Below, piece by piece: positions 26,277 through 35,102 of a stretch of DNA of 64,000 nucleotides. The stretch lies in the NCBI RefSeq assembly GCF_004353845.1, contig NZ_CP037864.1:5084001-5148000 (forward strand), read 5' to 3'. A model generated the notes under the pieces. The model had not been told where the DNA came from, did no database searches, and saw nothing but the letters and a program-made list of their open reading frames with translations. This stretch comes from Citrobacter arsenatis. GTDB taxonomy: Bacteria; Pseudomonadota; Gammaproteobacteria; Enterobacterales; Enterobacteriaceae. The position numbers and the translations under genes are program-made. How positions within the stretch are numbered: the stretch's first letter is position 1; each line of letters starts with the position of its first letter.

Positions 26277-26712
26277 GATTCTGGACCCGCGCGTAGGGCA
26301 ACAATTTCCGCTCCCGACGTACGCCACTTCTGGCTCTGCCGGACTTGACCTGCGTGCTTGTCTTGATGACGCCGTAAAACTGGCGCCGGGTGCAACAACG
26401 CTGGTGCCAACCGGGTTAGCTATCCACATTGCCGATCCTTCTCTGGCGGCGGTAATGCTCCCGCGCTCCGGGCTGGGCCATAAGCACGGTATAGTGCTGG
26501 GCAATCTGGTTGGTTTGATTGATTCCGACTACCAGGGCCAACTGATGGTATCCGTCTGGAACCGTGGTCAGGACAGCTTCACCATTGAGCCAGGCGAGCG
26601 CATCGCGCAGATGGTATTCGTACCGGTCGTTCAGGCTGAATTTAATCTGGTGGAAGAATTTGAAGCCACCGATCGTGGCGAAGGTGGCTTCGGCCATTCC
26701 GGGCGCAAGTAA
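26254..26712 (+). CDS. dut: dUTP diphosphatase
   Basis: Trimeric enzyme that hydrolyses dUTP to dUMP, limiting uracil in DNA and feeding thymidylate synthesis. All five family motifs are visible in 152 residues: SAGLDLRA, PRSGLGHKHGI, GLIDSDYQG, GERIAQM and the C-terminal RGEGGFGHSG arm. It begins ATGATG inside the end of coaBC, so it is translationally coupled to it. Confidence 0.98.
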   Translation: MMKKIDVKILDPRVGQQFPLPTYATSGSAGLDLRACLDDAVKLAPGATTLVPTGLAIHIADPSLAAVMLPRSGLGHKHGIVLGNLVGLIDSDYQGQLMVSVWNRGQDSFTIEPGERIAQMVFVPVVQAEFNLVEEFEATDRGEGGFGHSGRK

Positions 26713-26828
26713 CCCGCAGAAAAGCATCCCACAGCGTAATAACGCAATAACACACCGCAAACAACAGTTTGCGGTCGCTGTGTGGATGCCTGCCTGGCAA
26801 GAGCTTATTTTCAGGGGTATTTTGTAAC

Positions 26829-27425
26829 ATGGTAGAAAAGCAAACTGCGAAAAGGAATCGTCGCGAAGAAATACTTCAGTCTCTGGCACTGATGCTTGAG
26901 TCCAGCGATGGTAGCCAACGCATCACTACAGCAAAGCTGGCAGCCTCAGTTGGTGTATCCGAAGCGGCATTGTATCGCCATTTCCCCAGCAAGACTCGCA
27001 TGTTCGATAGCCTGATTGAGTTTATCGAAGATAGTCTGATTACCCGTATCAATCTGATTTTGAAAGATGAAAAAGACACCAACGCACGCTTGCGTCTGAT
27101 CGTACTGCTCATTTTAGGATTCGGTGAACGCAATCCTGGCCTGACGCGAATTCTGACCGGACACGCGTTGATGTTCGAGCAAGACCGTCTGCAAGGCCGT
27201 ATTAACCAGCTTTTTGAGCGAATTGAGGCGCAGTTGCGTCAGGTTCTGCGAGAAAAAAGAATGCGTGAAGGTGAAGGCTACACCGTGGATGAAACGCTGC
27301 TGGCCAGCCAGTTGCTGGCTTTCTGCGAAGGTATGCTGTCCCGGTTTGTACGTAGCGAATTTAAATACCGCCCAACGGATGATTTCGACACCCGCTGGCC
27401 GTTGGTGGCTGCCCAGTTGCAGTAG
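26829..27425 (+). CDS. slmA: SlmA, nucleoid occlusion factor
   Basis: TetR-family DNA-binding protein that binds chromosomal SBS sites and blocks FtsZ assembly over the nucleoid. The 198-residue product has the N-terminal helix-turn-helix (TTAKLAASVGVSEAALYRHF) and is nearly identical to E. coli SlmA. The frame is open from 26769, but ATG 26829 gives the family length and the MVEKQTAKRNRREE start. It lies 116 bases downstream of dut. Confidence 0.98.
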   Translation: MVEKQTAKRNRREEILQSLALMLESSDGSQRITTAKLAASVGVSEAALYRHFPSKTRMFDSLIEFIEDSLITRINLILKDEKDTNARLRLIVLLILGFGERNPGLTRILTGHALMFEQDRLQGRINQLFERIEAQLRQVLREKRMREGEGYTVDETLLASQLLAFCEGMLSRFVRSEFKYRPTDDFDTRWPLVAAQLQ

Positions 27426-27438
27426 CGGATTCGTTTAG

Positions 27439-27487
27439 TCCGGCCTACGGGGTTACGTAGGCCGGATAAGCGCAGCACCATCCGGCG
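27439..27487. repeat. REP/BIME element between slmA and pyrE
   Basis: Two overlapping inverted repeats: TCCGGCCTACG with CGTAGGCCGGA (27439-27465), and GCCGGATAAGCGCAG...ATCCGGC (27461-27487). This is the usual paired REP arrangement at a convergent gene junction. Confidence 0.85.
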
Positions 27488-27491
27488 ATTC

Positions 27492-28133
27492 TTAAACGCC
27501 GTACGCTTCGCGATAGGCTCGTACTGCCGCCAGATGCTCTGCCATCTCAGGCTTCTCTTCCAGATACGCAATCAGATCTTTCAGGGTAATGATAGATATC
27601 ACCTTGCAGCCATAATCGCGTTCCACTTCCTGAATCGCGGAAATATCGCCGCGACCGCGTTCCTGACGATCGAGAGAAATCAGTACCCCCGCCAGCGTGG
27701 CGCCATTAGCCTGGATAATTTCCATCGACTCACGGATAGCCGTACCAGCGGTGATAACATCATCCACCAGCATGACACGCCCTTCAAGTGCGCTGCCTAC
27801 CAGATTACCGCCTTCACCATGGGTCTTCGCCTCTTTGCGGTTAAAGCAGTACGGTAAATCTTTATCGTGGTGTTCCGCCAGCGCAACGGCGGTGGTGGTC
27901 GCAATCGGAATACCTTTGTAAGCCGGGCCAAACAGCAGATCGAACTCGATGCCGGAATCCACCAGCGCTTCGGCATAAAAACGGCCTAACAGTGCCAGGT
28001 CGCGCCCGGTATTAAACAGTCCGGCGTTGAAGAAATAGGGGCTTTTACGCCCGGATTTCAGCGTAAACTCGCCAAACTTTAGTACCTGCTTGCTAAGCGC
28101 AAACTCAATAAACTGGCGCTGATACGGTTTCAT
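27492..28133 (-). CDS. pyrE: Orotate phosphoribosyltransferase
   Basis: Fifth step of UMP synthesis: orotate plus PRPP gives OMP. The 213-residue product begins MKPYQRQFIEFALSKQ, has the mobile-loop lysines in FNRKEAKTHGEGG, and the PRPP-binding motif VMLVDDVITAGTA. The frame is open to 28148, but the ATG at 28133 follows a GAGGAG ribosome site. It lies downstream of rph behind an attenuator hairpin, the classic UTP-sensing arrangement. Confidence 0.98.
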   Translation of the reverse strand: MKPYQRQFIEFALSKQVLKFGEFTLKSGRKSPYFFNAGLFNTGRDLALLGRFYAEALVDSGIEFDLLFGPAYKGIPIATTTAVALAEHHDKDLPYCFNRKEAKTHGEGGNLVGSALEGRVMLVDDVITAGTAIRESMEIIQANGATLAGVLISLDRQERGRGDISAIQEVERDYGCKVISIITLKDLIAYLEEKPEMAEHLAAVRAYREAYGV

Positions 28134-28165
28134 GGATTCGCTCCTCATCTCACTTTATTACAGAC

Positions 28166-28194
28166 AAAAAAAAGGCGACTCTTCAGTCGCCTTT
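28166..28194 (-). terminator. pyrE attenuator (rph-pyrE intergenic terminator)
   Basis: A perfect ten-base stem (AAAGGCGACT with AGTCGCCTTT, loop GAAG on the minus strand) followed by eight T residues. In E. coli this hairpin is the pyrE attenuator: when UTP is low, RNA polymerase pauses and ribosomes translating the end of rph prevent termination. The rph stop codon lies only about five bases from the stem, which fits that mechanism. Confidence 0.92.
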
Positions 28195-28198
28195 AAAA

Positions 28199-28915
28199 TC
28201 AATTTTCTAACGCCGCCTTCTGCGTCGCTACAATGGATTCGATCCCCCCTCGGGCCAATGCCAGTAAGGTGAGAAGTTCTTCATGACTGAACGGCTCGCC
28301 TTCCGCAGTGCCCTGCACCTCTATAATGCGACCGTCTTCGGTCATCACCACGTTCATGTCGGTTTCTGCGGCAGAATCCTCAACATACTCGAGGTCACAA
28401 AGTGCTTCACCGTTTACAATGCCCACGGAAACCGCGGCGACCATCCCTTTCATCGGGTTAGTTTTCAGTTTACCGCTCGCTACCAGCTTGTTCAGCGCAT
28501 CAGCCAACGCAACGCATGCACCGGTAATTGATGCGGTACGCGTACCACCATCAGCCTGAATAACATCACAGTCCAGGGTAATCGTGAATTCGCCGAGCGT
28601 CTTCAAATCAACAGCGGCGCGTAGCGCACGAGCGATCAGACGCTGGATTTCCATGGTACGGCCGCCCTGCTTACCCTTCGCCGCTTCACGGGCGTTACGG
28701 GTATGCGTGGCGCGTGGCAGCATGCCATATTCTGCGGTGATCCAACCCTGGCCCTGGCCTTTCAGAAAACGCGGTACACCTTCATCAATCGAGGCGGTAC
28801 ACAGCACTTTGGTATCACCAAATTCGACCAGCACGGAGCCTTCAGCGTGTTTTGTATAATTACGGGTCAGGGTGACGGGACGCACCTGATTGGCACTACG
28901 ACCTGCTGGACGCAT
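28199..28915 (-). CDS. rph: RNase PH (intact)
   Basis: Phosphorolytic 3' exoribonuclease that trims tRNA precursors. The 238-residue product begins MRPAGRSANQVRPVTLTRNY and includes the catalytic region KGQGQGWITAEYGMLPR and the phosphate-site CDVIQADGGTRTASITG. The frame runs to the full family end, KAALEN, without the frameshift known in E. coli K-12 MG1655, so both RNase PH activity and normal pyrE coupling are expected. The upstream extension to 29020 is not needed. Confidence 0.97.
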   Translation of the reverse strand: MRPAGRSANQVRPVTLTRNYTKHAEGSVLVEFGDTKVLCTASIDEGVPRFLKGQGQGWITAEYGMLPRATHTRNAREAAKGKQGGRTMEIQRLIARALRAAVDLKTLGEFTITLDCDVIQADGGTRTASITGACVALADALNKLVASGKLKTNPMKGMVAAVSVGIVNGEALCDLEYVEDSAAETDMNVVMTEDGRIIEVQGTAEGEPFSHEELLTLLALARGGIESIVATQKAALEN

Positions 28916-29040
28916 GATAAAATCTCCGGCTTGAAACGAATGTGGCTGCGCATTATACGGACTTCCGACTGTTATTCCTATCCTGACAAGACGTGGATGG
29001 CTATAATCCTCCCATCTCATCTTTAAAAACAGGAACGTCT

Positions 29041-29904
29041 ATGATCCGTAGCATGACCGCCTACGCCCGGCGTGAAATCAAGGGTGAATGGGGTAGCGCA
29101 ACCTGGGAAATGCGCTCGGTAAACCAGCGTTATCTGGAAACTTATTTTCGCCTGCCGGAGCAGTTCCGTAGTCTCGAACCCGTTGTTCGCGAACGTATTC
29201 GCACGCGTCTGACGCGCGGTAAAGTCGAATGTACGCTGCGTTTTGAGCCTGATGCCAGCGCGCAAGGCGAGCTGATTCTGAATGAAAAGCTCGCTAAACA
29301 GCTCGTGAGTGCTGCTAACTGGGTCAAAATGCAGAGCGATGAAGGTGAAATTAACCCGGTTGATATCCTGCGCTGGCCAGGCGTAATGGCTGCCCAGGAG
29401 CAAGATCTGGACGCCATTGCCGCCGAAATCCTCGCCGCGCTTGACGGTACGCTGGATGACTTTATCGTCGCGCGTGAAACCGAAGGTCAGGCGCTGAAAG
29501 CGCTGATCGAGCAGCGTCTGGAAGGCGTCAGCGCTGAAGTCACGAAAGTGCGCGCGCATATGCCGGAAATCCTGCAATGGCAGCGCGAGCGTCTGGTAGC
29601 CAAACTGGAAGACGCCCAGGTGCAGTTGGAAAACAACCGCCTTGAGCAAGAACTGGTGCTGATGGCACAGCGTATCGACGTGGCTGAAGAACTGGATCGC
29701 CTGGAAGCTCACGTAAAAGAAACCTACAACATTCTGAAGAAAAAAGAGGCCGTTGGTCGCCGTCTGGACTTCATGATGCAGGAATTCAACCGTGAATCGA
29801 ACACTCTGGCATCCAAGTCTATCAATGCCGAGGTGACAAATTCCGCGATTGAACTGAAGGTATTGATCGAGCAAATGCGCGAGCAGATTCAGAACATCGA
29901 GTAA
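29041..29904 (+). CDS. yicC: YicC family RNase/RNase adaptor
   Basis: Conserved YicC-family protein (YicC_N plus DUF1732 domains); recent work in E. coli links it to endonucleolytic decay of small RNAs. The 287-residue product begins MIRSMTAYARREIKGEWG and ends VLIEQMREQIQNIE, with the family signature VGRRLDFMMQEFNRESNTLASKS. ATG 29041 is chosen over an open extension to 28993. Divergent from rph. Confidence 0.95.
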   Translation: MIRSMTAYARREIKGEWGSATWEMRSVNQRYLETYFRLPEQFRSLEPVVRERIRTRLTRGKVECTLRFEPDASAQGELILNEKLAKQLVSAANWVKMQSDEGEINPVDILRWPGVMAAQEQDLDAIAAEILAALDGTLDDFIVARETEGQALKALIEQRLEGVSAEVTKVRAHMPEILQWQRERLVAKLEDAQVQLENNRLEQELVLMAQRIDVAEELDRLEAHVKETYNILKKKEAVGRRLDFMMQEFNRESNTLASKSINAEVTNSAIELKVLIEQMREQIQNIE

Positions 29905-29939
29905 TTTTGCGTACCATACCTATGCTATCGTAAAGCACA

Positions 29940-29966
29940 GGATAGCCTGCTAAATGCGGGCTATCC
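29940..29966. terminator. Hairpin downstream of yicC
   Basis: GGATAGCC (29940-29947) and GGCTATCC (29959-29966) form a perfect eight-base stem around a short loop. The flanks are not T-rich, so it may be a 3'-end-stabilising hairpin rather than a full intrinsic terminator. It lies between yicC and the convergent accessory gene. Confidence 0.5.
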
Positions 29967-30006
29967 CTACCGCCCATAAGTGCTGATTGATATAAAATTG
30001 GAGTAA

Positions 30007-30447
30007 TTATTTATCTGGCATATATTTGTCGTTATAAAGACTCTTCAGAATATCAACCCGAACAGCGTTGCTGCTGTTCATATTCACAACTGTCAGTACT
30101 TCATCAGATCCCCTGAGGCGCCAGCATTCTGCCTCTATATCGCATTTTTCCTGTTTTTCATAGCCCGCCATTGAGAGATATTCACTAATTTTCCTCGTAT
30201 CCCTGGTATTATAGAACGTCACACTCCATACATCAGCCTTAGGGCCAGAAATGTTCGTATAATTAAAGTCATATAATTGGGATATTCTCGGCATTTTTTT
30301 TAAAACTTGGGGAGTGTAATAATCATATTTGGCTTTATCAAACTCTGTATATTGTGCGTTACCTGCAAGTCTCATTTTAATATTAGGCCAGAAATAAGAG
30401 CTGCATATAGCTATTACCATCAGCACTATTATGACTACCTGTTTCAT
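30007..30447 (-). CDS. Unrecognised membrane-anchored small protein, second gene of accessory pair
   Basis: I do not recognise this 146-residue protein. It opens with a strongly hydrophobic segment (about residues 2-20, VVIIVLMVIAICSSYFW) that is a signal anchor or uncleaved signal. A soluble, mostly extracytoplasmic domain follows with two nearby cysteines (KCDIEAECW) that could form a disulfide. ATG 30447 is chosen for the AAGGGA ribosome site. It lies 13 bases after the gene at 30461-31132, so the two form an operon. In E. coli K-12 this place, between yicC and yicG, is held by dinD. A lipoprotein-like, immunity or accessory role for the partner is possible but not shown. Confidence 0.7.
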   Translation of the reverse strand: MKQVVIIVLMVIAICSSYFWPNIKMRLAGNAQYTEFDKAKYDYYTPQVLKKMPRISQLYDFNYTNISGPKADVWSVTFYNTRDTRKISEYLSMAGYEKQEKCDIEAECWRLRGSDEVLTVVNMNSSNAVRVDILKSLYNDKYMPDK

Positions 30448-30460
30448 ATGTTTCCCTTTT

Positions 30461-31132
30461 TTACCAGTTAACGACCGTTCCATCCCTGGAAACTATTTTA
30501 ACGTTACCAGAACTGAAGTCGCTGTAAGGTATCACTGTTCTCATGAATGAGGGTAAAACACCTTTTACAGGAAGAGCTAAAGCTGATTTCATCGGATCGG
30601 GAAATAAAATCGGTTGGAATGAGGTGTTTTTAAAAGAGCCGATTGGACCATAATAATCCCAACGTCTGAGGGCTTCCTCTTTGCTGACGGACTGCAATAG
30701 CGGGAATGGGTTACTATATGAGAAGACGCGGTAGAATCCCAGCAAATCGGATACTAAATCCTCACCACTGAAACCGCTGTCGGTGTAAAGATAAAAGGGG
30801 AAATTTGACTGTAAACCTTCAAAACGATGAGCAAGCGCCATCATCATGGAAAGCGCTATACTATATCGCTCAAATAAGCTGCGCCCTTTTCTAATTCTCC
30901 ATCTGATAAACTTCCCAATTGTGAGTCCTCCTCTTCCCATGCTTTGAGTGTATTTTACATCGTAATAATCCTTTCCTGAATGCTCGCCTTGATGCATATC
31001 CGAGAGTAACTTTCTGACATCATCTCCTCGAGCGTGTCCCATATCTACCCACCCCAAAACTTCGGTGTAGATTATCCCGCGTCTTAAAATTCCAGCCTCT
31101 CTGCCATCCTGAATTTCCTCTCTTACGCTCAT
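30461..31132 (-). CDS. Unrecognised 223-residue protein, first gene of accessory pair
   Basis: I do not recognise this protein. It has no signal peptide or obvious membrane helix. Notable stretches are IIYTEVLGWVDMGHARG near residue 20, a basic segment (FIRWRIRKGRSLFERY) in the middle, and SMMMALAHRFEGLQ. The spacing of Asp and His in the first motif could be catalytic or metal-binding, but this is a guess. ATG 31132 follows GGAG by eight bases; GTG 31141 is the alternative. Base composition is lower in GC than the flanking yicC and yicG. With the downstream membrane-anchored gene it forms a two-gene cassette in the dinD position. Confidence 0.75.
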   Translation of the reverse strand: MSVREEIQDGREAGILRRGIIYTEVLGWVDMGHARGDDVRKLLSDMHQGEHSGKDYYDVKYTQSMGRGGLTIGKFIRWRIRKGRSLFERYSIALSMMMALAHRFEGLQSNFPFYLYTDSGFSGEDLVSDLLGFYRVFSYSNPFPLLQSVSKEEALRRWDYYGPIGSFKNTSFQPILFPDPMKSALALPVKGVLPSFMRTVIPYSDFSSGNVKIVSRDGTVVNW

Positions 31133-31240
31133 GTCTATCACTCCGACTCACTTAATGCTGAAAATTTGCTGTAAATGCGCCTACACGCATAGAGGCGATA
31201 GCTGAGGGGAACCATTTTTCAGAATAGAAGCCGCTGCATA

Positions 31241-31377
31241 TCAGAGTTTACTCAGGATGACGTCCCTAATGGCTTCTGGAGTGTCAACTTGTCCTATGGT
31301 CGGGGGGATAGTTTGATGAAATATCATACGTGGCTCGCCAGTAAACGGCGGCTCTACGCGTTTTTTCCGATGAGCAT
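31241..31377 (-). CDS. Possible small ORF with a -1 slippery site, upstream of the accessory pair
   Basis: A clean start is present on the minus strand: TATAAT (31399-31404), GGGAGG, then ATG at 31377. The zero frame stops after MLIGKNA at 31354. Just before that stop lies A AAA AAC (31360-31366), in the right phase for a -1 frameshift. The -1 frame then stays open for about 39 more codons (RVEPPFTGEPRMIFHQTIP to VILSKL) and ends at 31241. So the reading is either a frameshifted protein of about 45 residues or a real frame broken by loss of one A. Its function is unknown. The rest of the 434-base gap shows nothing clear. Confidence 0.35.
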
Positions 31378-31575
31378 GTTTATAACCTCCCACTACGCAT
31401 TATATTTTCTCATCATTTATCAGCATCGTTAATATCGTGGTATCGTATATCATATGGCATTTTCGCCAAACCATCATTAGCTGTAGTTATTAAAATCACT
31501 TCACCTTAGAAAATCTCAATCGTGACAATGCGCACAAATCGTTAACCTTAGCCCCCAGCAAATCAGGGGGAATAC

Positions 31576-32193
31576 ATGCTGTTACACGTTTTATATTTAA
31601 TTGGTATTACTGCCGAAGCCATGACGGGTGCGCTTGCGGCAGGTCGTCGTCGTATGGATACATTTGGCGTCATTATCATTGCTACGGCAACGGCCATTGG
31701 CGGTGGTTCGGTACGCGACATTCTTCTCGGCCACTATCCGCTTGGCTGGGTAAAGCACCCTGAATACGTCATTATCGTGGCGACCGCTGCGGTACTCACC
31801 ACCATTATCGCTCCCGTCATGCCCTATCTGCGTAAAATATTCCTTGTACTGGATGCACTGGGCCTGGTGGTCTTTTCTATTATTGGCGCTCAGGTGGCGC
31901 TCGATATGGGGCATGGACCGATTATCGCCGTGGTCGCTGCGGTCACTACTGGTGTCTTCGGCGGCGTATTACGCGACATGTTCTGCAAACGCATCCCCTT
32001 AGTTTTCCAGAAAGAGCTGTATGCCGGCGTCTCATTCGCCGCTGCCGTGCTGTATATCGTGCTACAGCATTATGTCTCCAGCCACGACGTGGTGGTTATC
32101 TCGACTCTGCTCTTCGGCTTTACCGCCCGACTGCTGGCACTGCGCCTGAAGTTAGGGCTGCCGGTATTTTATTATCGCCATGAAGGTCATTAA
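31576..32193 (+). CDS. yicG: YicG, TRIC-type (UPF0126) inner-membrane protein
   Basis: Predicted polytopic inner-membrane protein with two UPF0126 repeats (GGSVRDILLG near residue 48, GGVLRDMFC near residue 133), the fold of trimeric intracellular cation channels. The E. coli copy has been connected to glycine transport in some studies; the substrate cannot be read from the sequence. 205 residues and seven hydrophobic helices, matching the E. coli length. Its stop overlaps the end of the convergent ligB. Confidence 0.93.
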   Translation: MLLHVLYLIGITAEAMTGALAAGRRRMDTFGVIIIATATAIGGGSVRDILLGHYPLGWVKHPEYVIIVATAAVLTTIIAPVMPYLRKIFLVLDALGLVVFSIIGAQVALDMGHGPIIAVVAAVTTGVFGGVLRDMFCKRIPLVFQKELYAGVSFAAAVLYIVLQHYVSSHDVVVISTLLFGFTARLLALRLKLGLPVFYYRHEGH

Positions 32194-33869
32194 GGCATAA
32201 AGCCCACGATCCGCTGAGCAGCTAACCAGTTGCTCAGCGCAGTGATTTCACTATCCTCCAGCCACTGCATCACCTGCCGTGCCCGCCGCTCCCCCATGAA
32301 AGGAAGCTGCCGCCAGCTTTGTTCACTGCGCGCCTGTAACTGCTGCCACGAACTATCCCGACTGGCATTTAGCGTTGCCTGTGTTAACGGTATTCCCATG
32401 GCAATCACCCAGCGCGTGAACGGGAGATGGCGCGACAGGTTGAACTGATGCCACAGCTTCTCACCTTTGCTCGCGCCAAATATGGACTGTAATTGCGCCT
32501 GAGTTAATCCGAGCCAGGAAAAGATATGTTCAAAGCGATACGTCTGATTGAGCTCCCGCCATCCCGCTTCGCCGATACCCTCCAGCCCCAGAACCTCTTT
32601 ATCTCCCAGCCACACCAGTCTGGCAACAAACTGTTCCTGGCACTCCGCTGTGGCATAAAAACAGGTTAATGAATTGAAGCGTCCCACAGGGGGCACTGGC
32701 TTAATACGCTGGGTACTGCGCCAGACCACCTCATCTATACGGGGGATCCCCTGTCCGGCAAGGCTTATCAGAATCTGATCGCCAGGCGCGATATCCCATT
32801 CATTCCAGCGCCGTACAGAGCCAATATTGACGCGCTGCACCCGCTTATCATCCAGCATGACTGGGGTCAGCAATGCCACCACCGCAATTTTCCCGGTTTT
32901 GCCAACGGAGAACTGAATGCCAGTTACCTCCGATACCCTGGCCACAGGAGGATATTTCCACGCCGCCAGCCAGTCACCCTGTCCGGGCAGCCAATATTGC
33001 GCCCGCGGTTCTTTTCCCGTTCGCACCACTACGCCATCGGTGACAAAAGGTAATGCTGAAGCCCACCACCTGGCGCGCGCCTGCTCGACATCACCCGCAT
33101 CCTTCACCGCCTGAGTATAGCGCTGCGTGAAACTGAACCCGGCAGCAGTGAGCTGCTCCAGCCTTTCAGGCATGAGCGCCGGACCATCAGGCCAGGCCCA
33201 GATAAAAATAGCCAGCGAGCGTAATATTTCCGGGTTGCCCTGGCGCATCATCATTCCAGCAACCTTTGAGCGGGCGTTCATTCCTCCTTTCTGTTGCTGA
33301 ATATGCCCCTGCTGCTGTAAAAATATCTCCCCTTGCAACGTACTGTTAGCGAGCTGCCCTGTGGTGGAGTGCGGTACTGAAGGGATCTGAAGAACCTTTT
33401 GCGTCCAGTCTTCACCTTTCAGGCCGTTACCACGGCTAATCGCCTGTATCAGATTTCCATTGCGATAGACCAGCGTGACCGCCACGCCGTCCACCTTCGG
33501 CTGCACCCAGAGATCGCTTCGAGCTTTCATCCATTGCTGTAGCGCTTGCTTATCGGCAAGTTTGCGGACTCCCGTGTGGGGAACAGGATGTGAAACGGTG
33601 CCACTTATTGGGGGCGCAGACAGTTCTGGTGGAGATTCATCACCAAAACAGCGCTGCCATTGGATAAGTTGGGCATTGAGCTGGTCGTAAACTCCGTCAT
33701 CTACGGCGCTCTCACCTTGTTTCCAGTAACTGTCATTCCACTGTGTTATCTGCTGCTGTAGTCGTGAAATTTCTTCGTTTGCCCGGGCTGGTGACCAGAC
33801 GGGGCATACCGCCCATATCGGTAAATGCCACACCAGAAAAATCAGTCCTATGCATTTCCATAATCCCAT
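32190..33869 (-). CDS. ligB: NAD-dependent DNA ligase LigB
   Basis: Second, shorter NAD+-dependent DNA ligase of enterobacteria. The N-terminus is hydrophobic. The adenylation domain carries the active-site lysine in QPKVDGVAV (Lys125), then the GEIFLQQQG motif and an OB-fold. A reduced helix-hairpin-helix region (LEGIGEAGW) follows, and the zinc finger and BRCT domain of LigA are absent. 559 residues equals the E. coli protein to within one. Monocistronic and divergent from gmk. Confidence 0.95.
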   Translation of the reverse strand: MGLWKCIGLIFLVWHLPIWAVCPVWSPARANEEISRLQQQITQWNDSYWKQGESAVDDGVYDQLNAQLIQWQRCFGDESPPELSAPPISGTVSHPVPHTGVRKLADKQALQQWMKARSDLWVQPKVDGVAVTLVYRNGNLIQAISRGNGLKGEDWTQKVLQIPSVPHSTTGQLANSTLQGEIFLQQQGHIQQQKGGMNARSKVAGMMMRQGNPEILRSLAIFIWAWPDGPALMPERLEQLTAAGFSFTQRYTQAVKDAGDVEQARARWWASALPFVTDGVVVRTGKEPRAQYWLPGQGDWLAAWKYPPVARVSEVTGIQFSVGKTGKIAVVALLTPVMLDDKRVQRVNIGSVRRWNEWDIAPGDQILISLAGQGIPRIDEVVWRSTQRIKPVPPVGRFNSLTCFYATAECQEQFVARLVWLGDKEVLGLEGIGEAGWRELNQTYRFEHIFSWLGLTQAQLQSIFGASKGEKLWHQFNLSRHLPFTRWVIAMGIPLTQATLNASRDSSWQQLQARSEQSWRQLPFMGERRARQVMQWLEDSEITALSNWLAAQRIVGFMP

Positions 33870-34121
33870 GCTATCTCCGCTGAACGATACGTTTCCCGGC
33901 AGGTATAGCGTGAAGTGAAAAGGAAACAGAGCGGTAAAAACTCATCCTGCGAGCAACGTTCCTGACATTTGCACGAATTGCTGCAAATCGCGGATAAAAC
34001 AGGAAACTGGTACGCAAAACGCAATAAACATGCGCAAAAAGTGTGACAAGGGCTACGTCACATAGCGGCTACGTGTATAATAAGCCCGTATGTAGGCTCT
34101 CTTTCGACAATCACATACATT

Positions 34122-34754
<633 letters not shown>

Positions 34755-34808
34755 ACCCACATTCAGTATCATGCCCAGTCATTTCTTCACCTGTGGAGCA
34801 TTTTAAGT

Positions 34809-35084
34809 ATGGCACGCGTAACTGTTCAGGACGCTGTAGAGAAAATTGGTAACCGTTTTGACCTGGTACTGGTCGCCGCGCGTCGCGCTCGTCAGATGCA
34901 GGTAGGCGGAAAGGATCCGCTCGTACCGGAAGAAAACGATAAAACTACCGTTATCGCGCTGCGCGAAATCGAAGAAGGTCTGATCAACAACCAGATCCTC
35001 GACGTGCGCGAGCGCCAGGAACAGCAAGAGCAGGAAGCCGCTGAATTACAAGCCGTTACCGCTATTGCTGAAGGTCGTCGTTAA
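34809..35084 (+). CDS. rpoZ: RNA polymerase omega subunit
   Basis: Small RNA polymerase subunit that helps assemble beta-prime and forms part of a ppGpp site. The 91-residue product starts [20 protein letters not shown] and matches E. coli omega almost exactly. It precedes spoT by 18 bases, linking the ppGpp-binding subunit with the ppGpp hydrolase. Confidence 0.98.
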
Positions 35085-35102
35085 TCACAAAGCGGGTCGC
35101 CC

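Noticed and set aside
29023..29874. 283-codon open frame opposite yicC
   Set aside because: Shadow of the conserved yicC gene; composition typical of antisense frames.
34041..34061. TGTGAC...GTCACA palindrome upstream of gmk as a CRP site
   Set aside because: The half-sites are separated by 11 bases between TGTGA and TCACA instead of six, so it does not fit CRP.
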